DNA of 64,000 nucleotides, taken from Nothopassalora personata (lineage: Eukaryota > Ascomycota > Dothideomycetes > Mycosphaerellales > Mycosphaerellaceae). The first letter of the stretch is position 1; every line of letters starts with the position of its first letter. The position numbers and the translations under genes are program-made. The notes beneath the pieces were generated by a model. It worked only from the letters and a program-made list of their open reading frames with translations. It was not told the DNA's origin and did not search any database. The DNA lies in assembly GCA_033816765.1 (NCBI GenBank), contig CM066291.1, positions 4,650,001 to 4,714,000 on the forward strand, in the 5' to 3' direction. Positions 14,040 to 24,195 of this stretch are shown here, in pieces.

Positions 14040-17000
14040 TAAGCCCTAGGGCCTAGTAATAAGCGAGGCGTGTAGCCTTAGTCGTAAGGAGGGATGCCCT
14101 TCGGGTAGAGGTTAAGGAGAAGGAGATATAGAGGGAGATTAAACAGTTAGAGATCTTACGGGACGTAAGCGTACCGCCGGCGGACCCTTAGGGCGAATCC
14201 GGCGGAGAACTATCCCCTACTCCCCCTCCCCCTCCTCTATCTATAGTAACTAACAATAAAATCGTAGCTCGAGGCGCGGTCGCATCGTATACGACGCGTT
14301 TACGTCTTAAAGAACCTACGCCTTTTAGAGGGGACTCGATTAAGAAAGCACGGGTATTCCTAAGGGAGCTCTCTCTTATCTTTACCCTCTTAGGCGGCAC
14401 GTATGCGACGAACGAGTTAAAGGTCCTATATAGGGTTATGTACCTAAGCGGAGAGGCAAGTAAGCGATAGCACGCTAACTATAGCGTCCTTAACCTTAAA
14501 GGGTATATATACTAGGACTTTAAGGAGTTCTATCGAGACGTATACGGTATGTGACGGCCCATGGCCGCACAGCGAGTGAACGTGGCGAGTTACGTAACCG
14601 GGCCCGGGCCGACCCGCGTGCCTCGGCTTGTATATTAACTTCTCGCGCCTCGCGCACCTCTTAGATAGCTTGTCTAACAACTTCGTACTACCTAAGCAGG
14701 TGCCCTTACACGGTAACCCTATAAACCGCGTGCTTAACGTAATGTTAGAGTATAAGGCGGTAAAACAGAAGGACAACTAGATAGTACGTTAGTTTACAAC
14801 TAAGCTAGATGTTATAGAGGATTAGTTAGGAGACTATACGGAGGCGTAACGCGTGCGATACATACTCGCTAAGCTTACGCCTAACCTACGGTCCGTAATC
14901 GTTAAGTTTTATAACATCCTAATAACTAGAGAGGAACTAGTAATCCTAGCTTCGCGCATTAAAAGTACGGAGCGTAGTAGCGGAGGGCACGACCGCGGGC
15001 AGTATAGTCGCCGTAGGCGAGAGACTAAGGGCGACTAAGGGTGAAGCGATCGTAGCTCGAAGTAGTAGAAGCATAGTTAGGCGTCGCGCGACCCGGGTAC
15101 GAGTTACTAGCGGGACGCCGGCGGATCGTCTATAACCTTCGATAGGACTAAAGCGGAGTGCTAAAGATGCTATAAGAAGGGTTACATTAAGACGGATTGC
15201 CCGAATAGGTACCTATAGAAGGACCGTAACGCGTAAGCGGTTCGTAGGGTAGACGCTACGAAGGCTCTAACTAAGAAGGGTAGCGACTAGGGAAAAGGTA
15301 GAGGACTAGAAGTAGGTCGCTCCTAAGTCCGAGTTTTCCTAAAGTCGACCCTTTAAGGCGAGTAGATATGTGTCTAGCGTAGCGACTAGGGAAAAGGTAG
15401 AGGACTATAAGTAGGTCGCTCCTAAGTCTAAGTTTTTCTAAAGTCGACCCTTTAAGGCGAGTAGATACGTGTCTAGCGCGTTACTTACGAGGCGTAGTCG
15501 AGACTCGTAAGGGCTTTCGCGAGGCTACGTTTCTCCTAGATAACTATACGGATCTTAGCCTAGTGTCGTATAAGTATATACTCCGACATTAAATACAACC
15601 TATTAATAGGGCAAGGCTACCGAAGTTAGAGTCGTATACGCATAACCTAGGGTATTACTACGGCGCCTTTACGGTTCGGCTACGACTCGCTAATAACGCG
15701 GGAGTAGAGCGCGTAAGTAACGCTATCTACTACGCGGTACCTATAGGTAGGCTATTAGTGATTTTAGGTAGAGCCTAGAGGTACCGTAATCGGATCGTAA
15801 AGAGCGATTATAAGGACTAGTAGTACTACGGTATAGAGACGCCTACGATTTAGTAGCGTAACGTACGCGAGCTCCTTAAGGATCTCGAGAGCTTAAAGTA
15901 GGTTTATACGATAAGTGTTCGGGCTATTACTATAGCAGTACCCGGAGGAGAGGGCCCCTCGTAGCCTAAAGAATTTGTAGACTTCCGAGATGTATACGTA
16001 CCTAATAAGTAGGCGAAGCGTAAGATGCCCGACGGGGTTAAGTATACGATTAATCTCGTTAAAGGAAAGAAATCCCCTTTTAAGCCGCTGTATTACTAGT
16101 CCTTAACTAAGCTAGAGGCCTTAAAGGAGTACCTTGCGTAAGCAATGGAGAAGGGGTAGATTAGGCGATCCGTAAGCGAGGCGGGTGCGCCTATCTTGTT
16201 CGTACTAAAGAAAGACGGCACCCTTAGGCTCTATATAGACTATAGAGGCTTAAATAAGATTATAGTAAAGAACCGATACCCCCTGCCCCTAATTAGCAAG
16301 ACGCTAGATAGGCTATTAGGTTCTAGATTCTTTACTATAATCGATTTAAAGGACGCCTACTATCGTATCCCTATTAAGTAAGGCGATAAGTAGAAGATAG
16401 CGTTTCGTACGCGATACGGACACTACGAGTACCTAGTAATGCCGTTCGGGTTAACTAACGCACTAGTAACCTTTTAAGGGTATATTAACAAGGCGCTAAC
16501 CGGCTTAGTTAATAACATTTACGTAGTCTACCTAGATAATATCCTTATCTATAGCGAGACGCGTAAGGTACACGTACGAGCCGTACGCGAAGTGCTTACG
16601 AGGCTACGGAAGTTTACTCTGTTCGCAAACCCTAAGAAGTGCTACTTCTTCTAGGAGAGTATAGAGTTCCTTAGGTTTGTCGTAAGCGCCGTAGGCGTGT
16701 CAATAGATAGGAGTAGGGTAGCCGCTATCGAGGAATAGCCCATACCTACGACCTTTTATAAGGTCTAGTCCTTCCTGAGGTTTTGCAACTTCTACCGGCG
16801 TTTTATAGAAGGATACTTAAGGGTCTATAAGCCCCTAACGGACCTACTAAAGGGATCTAAGGACGGTAAGAAGTAGGGCCCTCTTACGTAGACCTTAAGC
16901 GAAGAGTAGGCGTTTCGATAGCTTAAGGCCGGATTCTTAGGTGTACTAATACTTAGGCACTTCGATCCTACGCTACGTACGCGAGTCGAAACTGACGCAT

Positions 17001-19045
17001 TAGGTTTCGCGATCGTAGGTATTATATCCTAATTGTTTAGTACTAAGTGGCATCCTATCGCATTCTATTTACGTAAGATAATACTAGCCGAGTGTAACTA
17101 CGAGACGTACGATTAGGAGCTACTTATAGTAGTTAAGGCTTTTAAGCATTAGAGGCTATACTTAGAGGGCGCTACGTATACGGTACGAGTACTAGTCGAC
17201 TACGCTAACCTATAGGGCTTTATGATAGTAAAGTAGCTAAATGGGCGGTAAGCTCGATAGGCTACGTTCCTATAGTCTTTTAATTTTATAGTAGAGCATC
17301 GGCCGGGTAAGACCTAGCCGACGGGCCTTCGAGACGTAGTAACTACGTAGCTATAACGTAATAAACTTCGAACTTACTACCTACCTTATAAAGTAAGCTA
17401 TCTTTCTAGAAGGAGTCTCTAGAAGGGACAAGCGAGCCGACGGTAAAGCGCGTACTTACTACCTACGAGGCGATTAAGGGCGACATAGGCGCGGTAATAG
17501 TAGTGCGGAGAGGTAACCTTCCCTATTAAGACAAGCCGTCGTTACTAGTAGTAGTGTACGCTATAGTAATATAGGGTTAAGCTTATAGCTCGACGGGTAA
17601 GTTAATCCTACTCTTAATAAAGATCGCGTAGTAGTAAGACGACTAGTGTGTCGCATACTTAGCGTAGGCGCTAAGCGCGAGGGACGCTAAGGGATAGTAT
17701 ATAAAGGATAACCTTATGTACTACGGAGACGCGATCGTAGTACCTAGGGATTACGTAATTAGGTTGCATCTAATTTGTATGCACTACGACGACGTCCTCG
17801 CGGGTTACTTTAGAAGGACTAAGACTAAAGAGCTGTTACGACGTAATTATTAGTAGGACTTACTTAGTACGGACGTAAAGTAATACGTCTAAGCCTATAG
17901 AACCTACTAGGGTTCGAAGGCTAAACACTATCGACCCTATAGTAGGCTATAACCGCTTCCTAGACTAGAGCGGCCGTAGTAGGAAATTACTATGGATTTT
18001 ATTACGGACCTACCTCTAAGTACGCGAGTCGGTTACGTGTATAATGCGATCCTAGTAATAGTCGATCGCTACTTAAAAATAAGCTTATACATCCCGACGA
18101 CGAAGACTTGTATAGCCGTAGAGCTTACGAGGCTCCTACGAGACGAAGTCGTGCGACACTATAGTGTCCCGTTAGGCATAGTAAGCGACCGAGGTCCGGT
18201 CTTTACTAGTTAATTTTAGAGTAACTTCTACTTCGAGGCGCGTATAAAGCGTAAGCTATCTACGGCCTTTTACCCTTAGACTAACGGCTAAACTGAGAGG
18301 GTAAACTAAACCCTCGAATAATATCTTCGTTATTACTATAGTAATAATTAAACTGAGTAGGCTAAGTAGCTTATAGTTACTAAATTCGTAGCTAATAACA
18401 GCATCTACCTAATACTACGGATAAGTCCGTTCGAGATAGCGTACGGTTAGCGACCTAAGATTACCCCTATACTAACTAGATCTCGAGACGAGACCTAGGG
18501 GGGGGGAAGTACTAGTAGCGGTAATAGCTACAAGTCGTATACGAAAACTACGCGCTATACTCGAGGAGCGATAGAAGGCTATAGTAGAAAGCTAGGCTCG
18601 CTACTATAATAAGACCTACTAAGCTAAGACCTACCGCGTAGGTAACTTAGTCCTATTATTAACGAAGAACCTTAAGTTAGTAGTGCTAAAGAAGAAGATA
18701 GGTCCGAAGTTTATCGGCCTATACCGCATTACGGACGCTGTCGGTTCGTAGGCGTACCGCCTAGCGCTACTAGCCGACTTAAGGCTCTATAAGGTCTTCT
18801 ATGTCTCTCTCCTCGAGCCGTATATCGGTAGCAATAAGGATAGACCCGGACCCCCTCTAGCTAATAAGGACGGAGAGTATAAGGTAGAGGTAGTACTAGA
18901 TAGGCGTAAGCGTAAGGGCAAGCTATAGTATCTAGTCTAGTAGAAGGACTAGCTAGAGGAGTATAATAGCTAGGAACCGGCGGAGGGCCTCGCGAATGCG
19001 GATCGCATAGTAGCCAACTATAAGGCGTTAAGGAGAAGTAAATGA
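14040..19045 (+). pseudogene. Gypsy gag-pol remnant with chromodomain
   Basis: Gag carries a knuckle near 15159-15200 (CQRCYKKGYIKTDC, the His changed to Tyr by CAT to TAT). RT is near 16.1-16.6 kb ([20 protein letters not shown]; catalytic YLDD now YLDN). RNase H and a zinc-binding region follow. The integrase core is near 17.99-18.3 kb (DFITDLPLS, IVSDRGPVF). A chromodomain lies at about 18.87-19.04 kb (EYKVEVVLDRRKRKGKLQYLV...QEPAEGL). The frame ends TGA at 19043-19045. Many TAG/TAA codons replace Gln/Trp codons. The gag start is approximate. Confidence 0.85.
15281..15478 (+). repeat. Two tandem copies of a 99-bp unit after the gypsy zinc knuckle
   Basis: 15281-15379 and 15380-15478, each starting TAGCGACTAGGGAAAAGG, are nearly identical. 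99 bp equals 33 codons. The few differences are RIP-type transitions, so the duplication preceded mutation. Confidence 0.85.
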
Positions 19046-19084
19046 GACTAGTATAGGAGCACTAGAGTATAAACAAACCTTTTC

Positions 19085-20125
19085 TTAACTATAAACAAAA
19101 CAAAAGCTAAAGAGTAGCGCGCCTACTAGGGGCTACGTAGAGTAGTAGTAGGCGAGGAGCCCGCGAGTAGCATATAAGGCGAGCGCCTTAGTTGTTATCG
19201 TCGCGTAGTAACTTAGGTAGGAATGCCTAGTCGGCGGCGGTAGTATTAATGTTCTACGCCTATAGGAACTAGGACTACGGTTAGTAGGATACACGTATAC
19301 GAGGAACATACGACTCACGGCGCGGCCGAGTTCGAACAGCCTATTAAGGGCGCGGTTCTACTCCTACTAGAGCGCGAGGGCTACGGCAGCGGGGGCGGCG
19401 GTAGTAGTAGCGTCGGCGGAGGCACGTATACGGGTTTCCCCGGTACGCTTATACTTGTAGGCATTAAACTACCTAATAGCCTATAGAAAGGGTTAGCCGA
19501 AGTATAGGAGACGTACTAGAGCCTCCTCCCGCGAGTAGTAGTCAACTCGTAGGAGCGAAGTAGCGACTTACCTCCGTAATATCGTTACCTAGCTAGGCAT
19601 ATAGGCGGATCTACTCTACTAGCTCCTACTACTAGAGATCTATAGGCGCCTAGCCTATTATAGCCGTAAGAAAGTCGCGCTAGGAGCGCGCGGCGCGTAG
19701 GCGGCTTACTAGCGAGGCGATAGCGTAGCTAGTGTTAGGTACGTACTTATGTCTATTACGCCTATAGCGGCTGCACTTCTTTAGGAGCTCGCCGGTAGTA
19801 ACACTATTATAGTTATCGGCTTCGTCTAGTAAGTAGTTAGTATACGAATCGTAGGCGGCGCGCGTAGAGACTTACCCTTAACGAAGTACGGGAGGCACCG
19901 TATATATATATTAATCCTCTACGAGAGCTTAGTAGCGGGCGAGGGCGTTAGTAGCTACGAGGGAGATGCTAGTCGCTTACGACTACTAGGCGTTCTAGGT
20001 ACGTCGCGCACTAGAGCCGTCTAGCGGCGCTCGTCTTCTAAGGCGCTAGTAGTGCTATCGCTACTAATGCTACTAAAGGAGGCGGAGCGGCTAGAGAACG
20101 GAGGCGAGGAGGGGACGTTAGACAT
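19085..20125 (-). pseudogene. Antisense open frame of the gypsy element
   Basis: From an ATG at 20125 to TAA at 19085 a single minus-strand frame of 347 codons can be read without any frameshift, with 21 internal TAG/TAA codons as expected from RIP of CAG/CAA/TGG. The N-terminus is Ser-rich and disordered-looking (MSNVPSSPPFSSRSASFSS), followed by SSRKRLASPS. The C-terminal part is basic and hydrophobic (NRALNRLFELGRAVSRMFLV). It lies between the pol stop (19045) and the polypurine tract, converging on pol with a 40-bp gap. A TATAAAA box stands 122 bp upstream of the ATG. No family is recognised. Antisense ORFs in this position are known from some plant LTR elements; I am not aware of one for fungal chromoviruses. 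Confidence 0.55.
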
Positions 20126-20246
20126 AATAATAATAATGCTAGCGAGGCGCTTACGGTACGGGTGCGGTGCGGGTACGTAGTAGTAGTATAACGAAGGTAG
20201 TACGCTAGGGAACGTGCTAGGAGAATAGGGCTAGGTTAGGCTAGAG

Positions 20247-20253
20247 TTTTATA
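20247..20253 (-). promoter_or_regulatory. TATA box for the gypsy antisense frame
   Basis: Minus-strand TATAAAA in the context GGGGTATAAAACTC, 122 bp before the antisense ATG at 20125. Position relative to the ATG is that of a normal fungal promoter. Confidence 0.4.
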
Positions 20254-20411
20254 CCCCTAACTAGCTACGTCGGTATAGTAACTAAGCCTTACTTACCTAT
20301 ACCTACATAACGACACGTACGTAACCCGCATGTAGGCCGTATAGTAACTATAATTCTAGAAGTACGTAGGAACCTCTACGTAGTAACTAGCGAGCTAAGG
20401 ACAGCTCGTAC

Positions 20412-20423
20412 GGGAGGGGAGGC
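20412..20423 (+). other. Gypsy polypurine tract
   Basis: GGGAGGGGAGG just upstream of the 3' LTR, which starts at 20427. Plus-strand priming site by position and composition. Confidence 0.75.
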
Positions 20424-20426
20424 AAT

Positions 20427-20622
20427 TATAAGGGACAGCCTAGTAGCTAACCCTTACATGTAGCCTTATATATAATATGCGGTCGCGACCGGCTGCTAAG
20501 CCGCACGTAACCCGCATACGTACACCTTACGACGCGTAATGCGTCTTAAACAAAAGGTAAGAATTAGTTTATCTACGACTAGTAGGTCGTAGGCGTACTA
20601 TATATTACGACATCCCTTAATA
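20427..20622 (+). repeat. Gypsy 3' LTR (196 bp)
   Basis: Same length as 13761-13956; begins TATAAGGG (TG mutated to TA) and ends CCCTTAATA (CA mutated to TA). Followed by CGTAT at 20623-20627. Confidence 0.93.
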
Positions 20623-21569
20623 CGTATAATAGGAGGAGATCGACTATACTATACACTACCCTAGAATATAGTACTAGCGGAGCGAGTATAACCTACACTA
20701 GGCTACTAGTAGGTTCTAGATAGACTAGCGGCACTCTACTATAGGGTCCGTAGAGAGAAGAAGCTACACTTATCGTAATAATTGTTAAGAGCGTAGTTAG
20801 TATAGCAGCCCTTAAACTATCCTAGAATAGTATAGTAGCTAGAAAAGGGAAGGTTAGATCTCTCCTTATAGCGGTTATAGGCGCTACCGAAGTGCTAAAT
20901 AAGATAGTCTATAGCGGAAGCCTATAAGGTAGGAAGGTAGTTCTAACTACTATTAAGGTTTATAGTAATAGTGTTAGAAATACGACCTTAAGGGTCGACT
21001 GTTATATAATTAAAATCCTAGGCAGCCGCGTTAATCTAACCCTAGTTCGGTAGATTAGTAATACTACCCTTAGTAGTTAGAAGCTTCTTCTTATAGAAGG
21101 TAACCTTAAGGGATACTATAGTAAGCTGTAAGGTTATATTCTTCTTAGTAATCTTGCGCCTGCTCTCGATAATCTACTTAACTAGTCTAAGTACCTTAAT
21201 AAGGGTCTTACGCTTAGAGATCCTACTAGATATAGGTAGACCCTTTCTACTATTACTAGGAGGACGCTTGTTAGGATCTTAATCGTTACTAGAGCTAGAT
21301 CTACTACTAAAGACATTGCTAGTACTACTAAACTAGTTTATAGGAGTCTACTTAACAACATCTACTATAATGCTACTTATAAGTTAGCAATACCCTTAAA
21401 ACACTATTATATATATAGCATACCTTACTAAAAGCTTCTTAAAAAGCTTTAAGAATAGGTGTATAGTAGTTGTTAGGGTGTATAAGTATATATAGTAGTC
21501 TAAAAAGGTAGGAAGAGAGGTGTAAAGTAGTATAAAGTAGAGAGAGTTGTTTAGTAAAGAACTAGCTTC

Positions 21570-21576
21570 TTTTATA
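21570..21576 (-). promoter_or_regulatory. TATA box for the copia antisense frame
   Basis: Minus-strand TATAAAA (context CGTATAAAAGAAG) followed by about 90 bp of CT-rich sequence, as in fungal 5' leaders, before the antisense open frame begins. Confidence 0.4.
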
Positions 21577-21843
21577 CGTACCTACGAGGTTTATGCATTA
21601 CTGCCTAGCTAGACCTTCTTAAGCCGAGAGAACCTTCTATTCACTTCTAAAAGCGGAAAGATAAGGCCTAAGTATGTCTAAGAGTAGGTCTCTTATACAT
21701 ATAAATCTAACAAGATTACTGTCCTTAGTATATACTTGCTTATAGCAGAAACCTAGTATCTAGAACTAGTAAAGGTGTTCGAGACTAATATAGCAACATA
21801 GGTGATATTAAGTTGATTAGACTGTCTTTATAGTAGTTAGTCT

Positions 21844-21853
21844 AAAGGGGGAG
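21844..21853 (+). other. Copia polypurine tract
   Basis: AAAGGGGGAG directly abuts the 3' LTR at 21854. Plus-strand primer site by position. Confidence 0.85.
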
Positions 21854-22029
21854 TGTTATAAATTAGGTAACCAAGGTCTATGTTAGTTAGGACTTAGCAC
21901 ACACACACTATATCACACTGTTTTCTGTAGCTAGATAGTCTTACACCTTGTGGCAATTTATAAGGGTTACTAATCCACCCTATCGTTTCAATCTGGAAGC
22001 TTGTACTCGTCAAATACCTAATTACAACA
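21854..22029 (+). repeat. Copia 3' LTR (176 bp)
   Basis: Pairs with 7894-8069. Here the six differences nearest the internal region are mutated while the outer end (through AATTACAACA) is ancestral. GTTCT follows at 22030-22034. Confidence 0.93.
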
Positions 22030-22181
22030 GTTCTGGCTCCACAGCTCGTATCGAGTCGACGACATCGGCCACGATGATCGTGGTTGAACGTGCGCGTTAC
22101 GCACAGAGCTCTGGAGCAGATTGATGACCCGCTCTCAGGCCCGCGTCCTTTGCCATATTTTTCTCTTCGCACAGAGTCAAC

Positions 22182-22754
22182 ATGGGAGGCCTTCTGGTGG
22201 GCAAAGTCGCTGCAGTCACGGGTGGCGTGACTGGTATTGGCCGCGCCATTGCACTGGGCTTCCTCCGCGAGGGCGCCTCTGTGACAGTGAACTATCTTGA
22301 CACGGTCGAATCCGCCAAGGACTTCCAAAGCCTGCAAGCTGAAGCACCCGGCAATGCCTGTTTGACGGGCGTTGCAGGCGACATTGGAAAGAAGGAAGTC
22401 GGGCGAGCCATCGTCGAGGCAGCAGTCACTGCCTTTGATGGTCTAGATGTCTTCGTGGCAAACGCGGGTGTCAGCCAATTCAAGGACTTCCTAACGTGAG
22501 CAAGCCACGCCACTGTAGGATCCTGGCTCCAGCATTGACGAGTAGACAGACTAGAAGAGACAGTCTTGGACTCCCACCTCGAAACCAACATCAAGGGTAC
22601 CTTCTGGACCACCCAAGCAGCAGCGAAACAGATGGTGGCATCTCCATATCTTTGCAATAAGATCTCGACTGTTGTCAAGTCGGCCCAACCGTTCGAAAGG
22701 AAGGATGCTACGTCTATTTCTACTCTTACAAAGCCTCCTCGAAGCACCTCCTGA
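22182..22754 (+). pseudogene. Short-chain dehydrogenase/reductase, truncated or frameshifted
   Basis: Exon 22182-22495 and, after a 54-bp intron (GTGAGC...GACAG), 22550-22754. The N-terminal half is a clear SDR: cofactor motif VTGGVTGIGRAIA, the ANAGVS motif, then ETNIKGTFWTTQAAAKQM. Homology stops near 22640. The catalytic Ser and Tyr-x3-Lys are missing, and the frame ends in an unrelated tail. A shifted frame contains GGISIS and YKAS strings that resemble remnants of the lost half. The start is only 148 bp from the copia target site, so its promoter may have been displaced. The 3' end overlaps the convergent LPxELR gene. Probably a pseudogene; a catalytically dead short protein cannot be excluded. 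Confidence 0.7.
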
Positions 22755-23652
22755 ATACCTCTAGATCTGCCCTCTCTAAACCCCTCCCGTGTTCCCTCAT
22801 CTCCTCCAGGACAGCTTGTAGCCTATGCTCCATTCTTTGCACAACGTCCTCGAACCTTTCCATCACAGCATCTCCCCCAAACGTCCCTGTCCTCCTTACT
22901 GCGCCCTTCCTCTCTTTCCTCGGCAGATCTACCGAGAACCACACCCCGCACCTCCCGCTACTCCTTCCGTTCATGCTGACGATGCCACTGATCTCCATCA
23001 TTCGATACCTCAAGATGACCGCATCGGAACCATGAGCAATGAGACGATTCATGGGGTCCGTGAAGGCATAAGTGCCTCTACCCAAGACAGAGCCATACGG
23101 ATCTACGATGCCAAACTTGGCGCGATGAAGGTCGTAGAAGATGGGAAGCGCTTCTCCGCGCAGGAGTCGAGAGACCTCGACAAGTGGCGGGGGAGGCATG
23201 GTCATGCTCTTGGATAGTAGAGCCTCGTGAGGAGCATCGGTCGGTGGTAGGAGCGATAAGATGTGGTGTTTGTAGATCTTCTCGCGGAGCTCTGTAGGCA
23301 AGTCCTGAATTGGGAAAGTCAGATCGTCATCGCTGCCTTCTAGGAGAGCTATGAGAGTTGGCCTAATGGAAGCGAAGCCGGGACTTCCTGGAACATCCTC
23401 CAACGTGAGTAGCTTGCGCCGGATACAAAAGCCATGAAGCTCCCTTGTAGTACAAGAATCGTAGGAAAGGAGGCCTCGATTCGCCCGATCACTAAGTTGC
23501 TGCAGGCGAGGTGTCGATGCCGAGGCAGGCCAGAAGTATTTGAGAGCGTTGAGTCTGCTTTGGAGGTCGATTTGATGAGTCCGCTGGACATGTGGGAGTT
23601 TCCAGTAATGTAGTGGCCAATTATTGGCGGAACGAGGTGCGTGTTGGACCAT
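22726..23652 (-). CDS. LPxELR (F-box-like/2EXR-like) family protein
   Basis: An intact intronless frame of 308 residues. Typical family layout: an N-terminal region with RLNALKYFWP and ANRGLLSYDSCTTRELHGFC, an acidic SDDDLTF linker, the signature LPTELREKIYKHH, then PLVEVSRLLRGEALPIFY, and a helical, acidic C-terminus. This family is abundant in Mycosphaerellales-type genomes and is usually left as hypothetical or F-box-like; no biochemical role is established that I know of. It is the only complete member here; decayed relatives lie at 24650-25884, 26110-26990, 44065-45144 and 57574-58108. Its 3' end overlaps the SDR remnant on the other strand by 29 bp. Confidence 0.65.
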   Translation of the reverse strand: MVQHAPRSANNWPLHYWKLPHVQRTHQIDLQSRLNALKYFWPASASTPRLQQLSDRANRGLLSYDSCTTRELHGFCIRRKLLTLEDVPGSPGFASIRPTLIALLEGSDDDLTFPIQDLPTELREKIYKHHILSLLPPTDAPHEALLSKSMTMPPPPLVEVSRLLRGEALPIFYDLHRAKFGIVDPYGSVLGRGTYAFTDPMNRLIAHGSDAVILRYRMMEISGIVSMNGRSSGRCGVWFSVDLPRKERKGAVRRTGTFGGDAVMERFEDVVQRMEHRLQAVLEEMREHGRGLERADLEVFRRCFEEAL

Positions 23653-24195
23653 ACTGTTGCTTTGGTACTACAACAATCTACTGTAAGTCGCTGGCTGAAT
23701 AGTTCCCAGATCGTGACAAGAGCGGTCGACCAAGAACGGCGATTGCTCTTTGTTCATCCTCGCTTGCAGTGGTACACTTACCTTCGAGCTTCTTCGGACG
23801 CTAACAAAGAATCGTTAGATATCTCTTACTCAGCGTGTTGTAGTACATAACGAGAGCCTGTACATGCGTCTCTGCATTGTCGAGCGATTCGAACGCACGA
23901 TTAGTTACACCCGACATCCCTCACTGCTTTGCCGCCTCTTGCATAGGACGAAACTTTTTGTTCGATATATCGAGCCTTCAAGACATGATCTTCTGCTTCT
24001 ATAGCCATAGTACGGCACCAACCGTTTCCGAATACTGTCCATTGCCCTCCCAATCACCAGTTCGTCCCTCTTGGCATCGCCGCTTGTCCCTCTGGATAAG
24101 AGCCTCGTGGGTGGTGGATGAGGCTGTGGCACCATCAGTCTACGTGCCCCATTCTTGAAGATGACTCTGAGCACCTGAAAGTCCTCGTTTCGCAG
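23653..24195. other. No supported gene
   Basis: About 540 bp upstream of the LPxELR gene. Frames on both strands are short and without motifs. Contains the likely promoter of the leftward gene. Confidence 0.4.

Larger units (their letters stand above)
13761..20622 (+). mobile_element. Nested Ty3/gypsy chromovirus, RIP-degraded
   Basis: Two 196-bp LTRs bracket 6.9 kb, with duplication CGTAT. Order: putative self-priming site, gag with zinc knuckle, RT, RNase H, integrase, chromodomain, antisense frame, polypurine tract (GGGAGGGGAGG), 3' LTR. CpA/TpG pairs are almost absent over long stretches while CpG is kept (for example 15301-15360 has none of the former and many of the latter), so the region stays moderately GC-rich unlike the surrounding copia. 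It inserted after copia. RT before integrase plus a C-terminal chromodomain identify a chromovirus (Tf1/sushi-like lineage). Confidence 0.93.
13413..21490 (-). pseudogene. Antisense open frame of the copia element, split by the nested gypsy
   Basis: Minus-strand frame in two pieces, about 21490-20628 and 13755-13413. They join in phase when the gypsy element and one CGTAT copy are removed (codons ATT-ATA-CGT-AGC across the site). In-frame stops are TAG/TAA only, as expected from CAG, CAA or TGG after RIP. The sense is protein-like rather than random: a Ser-rich stretch (FSSTSNVFSSRSSSSND), a basic segment (SKRKTLIKVLRLVK) and a Ser/Arg-rich tail (SPPIIRSSPLRKGFLSL). About 400 codons. A TATAAAA box lies at 21570-21576. 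It converges with pol, which ends at 13045. I do not recognise a domain. The start codon is uncertain. It could be an accessory gene of the element or an older antisense insertion. Confidence 0.5.
7894..22029 (+). mobile_element. Ty1/copia LTR retrotransposon, RIP-degraded, carrying a nested gypsy element
   Basis: Two 176-bp LTRs (TGTTG...CAACA in unmutated form) enclose 13.8 kb, flanked by the duplication GTTCT. Internal order: tRNA(iMet)-type primer site, gag with a CCHC-like knuckle, integrase, reverse transcriptase, RNase H (Ty1/copia order, integrase before RT), an antisense frame, polypurine tract, 3' LTR. A complete Ty3/gypsy element (13761-20622) is inserted in the antisense-frame region. 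Without the gypsy and one CGTAT copy the copia element is about 7.3 kb. The coding frame is full of TAG/TAA codons where CAG, CAA or TGG are expected, and CpA/TpG dinucleotides are strongly depleted, the hallmark of RIP. It is inert as a protein-coding element. Confidence 0.93.
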
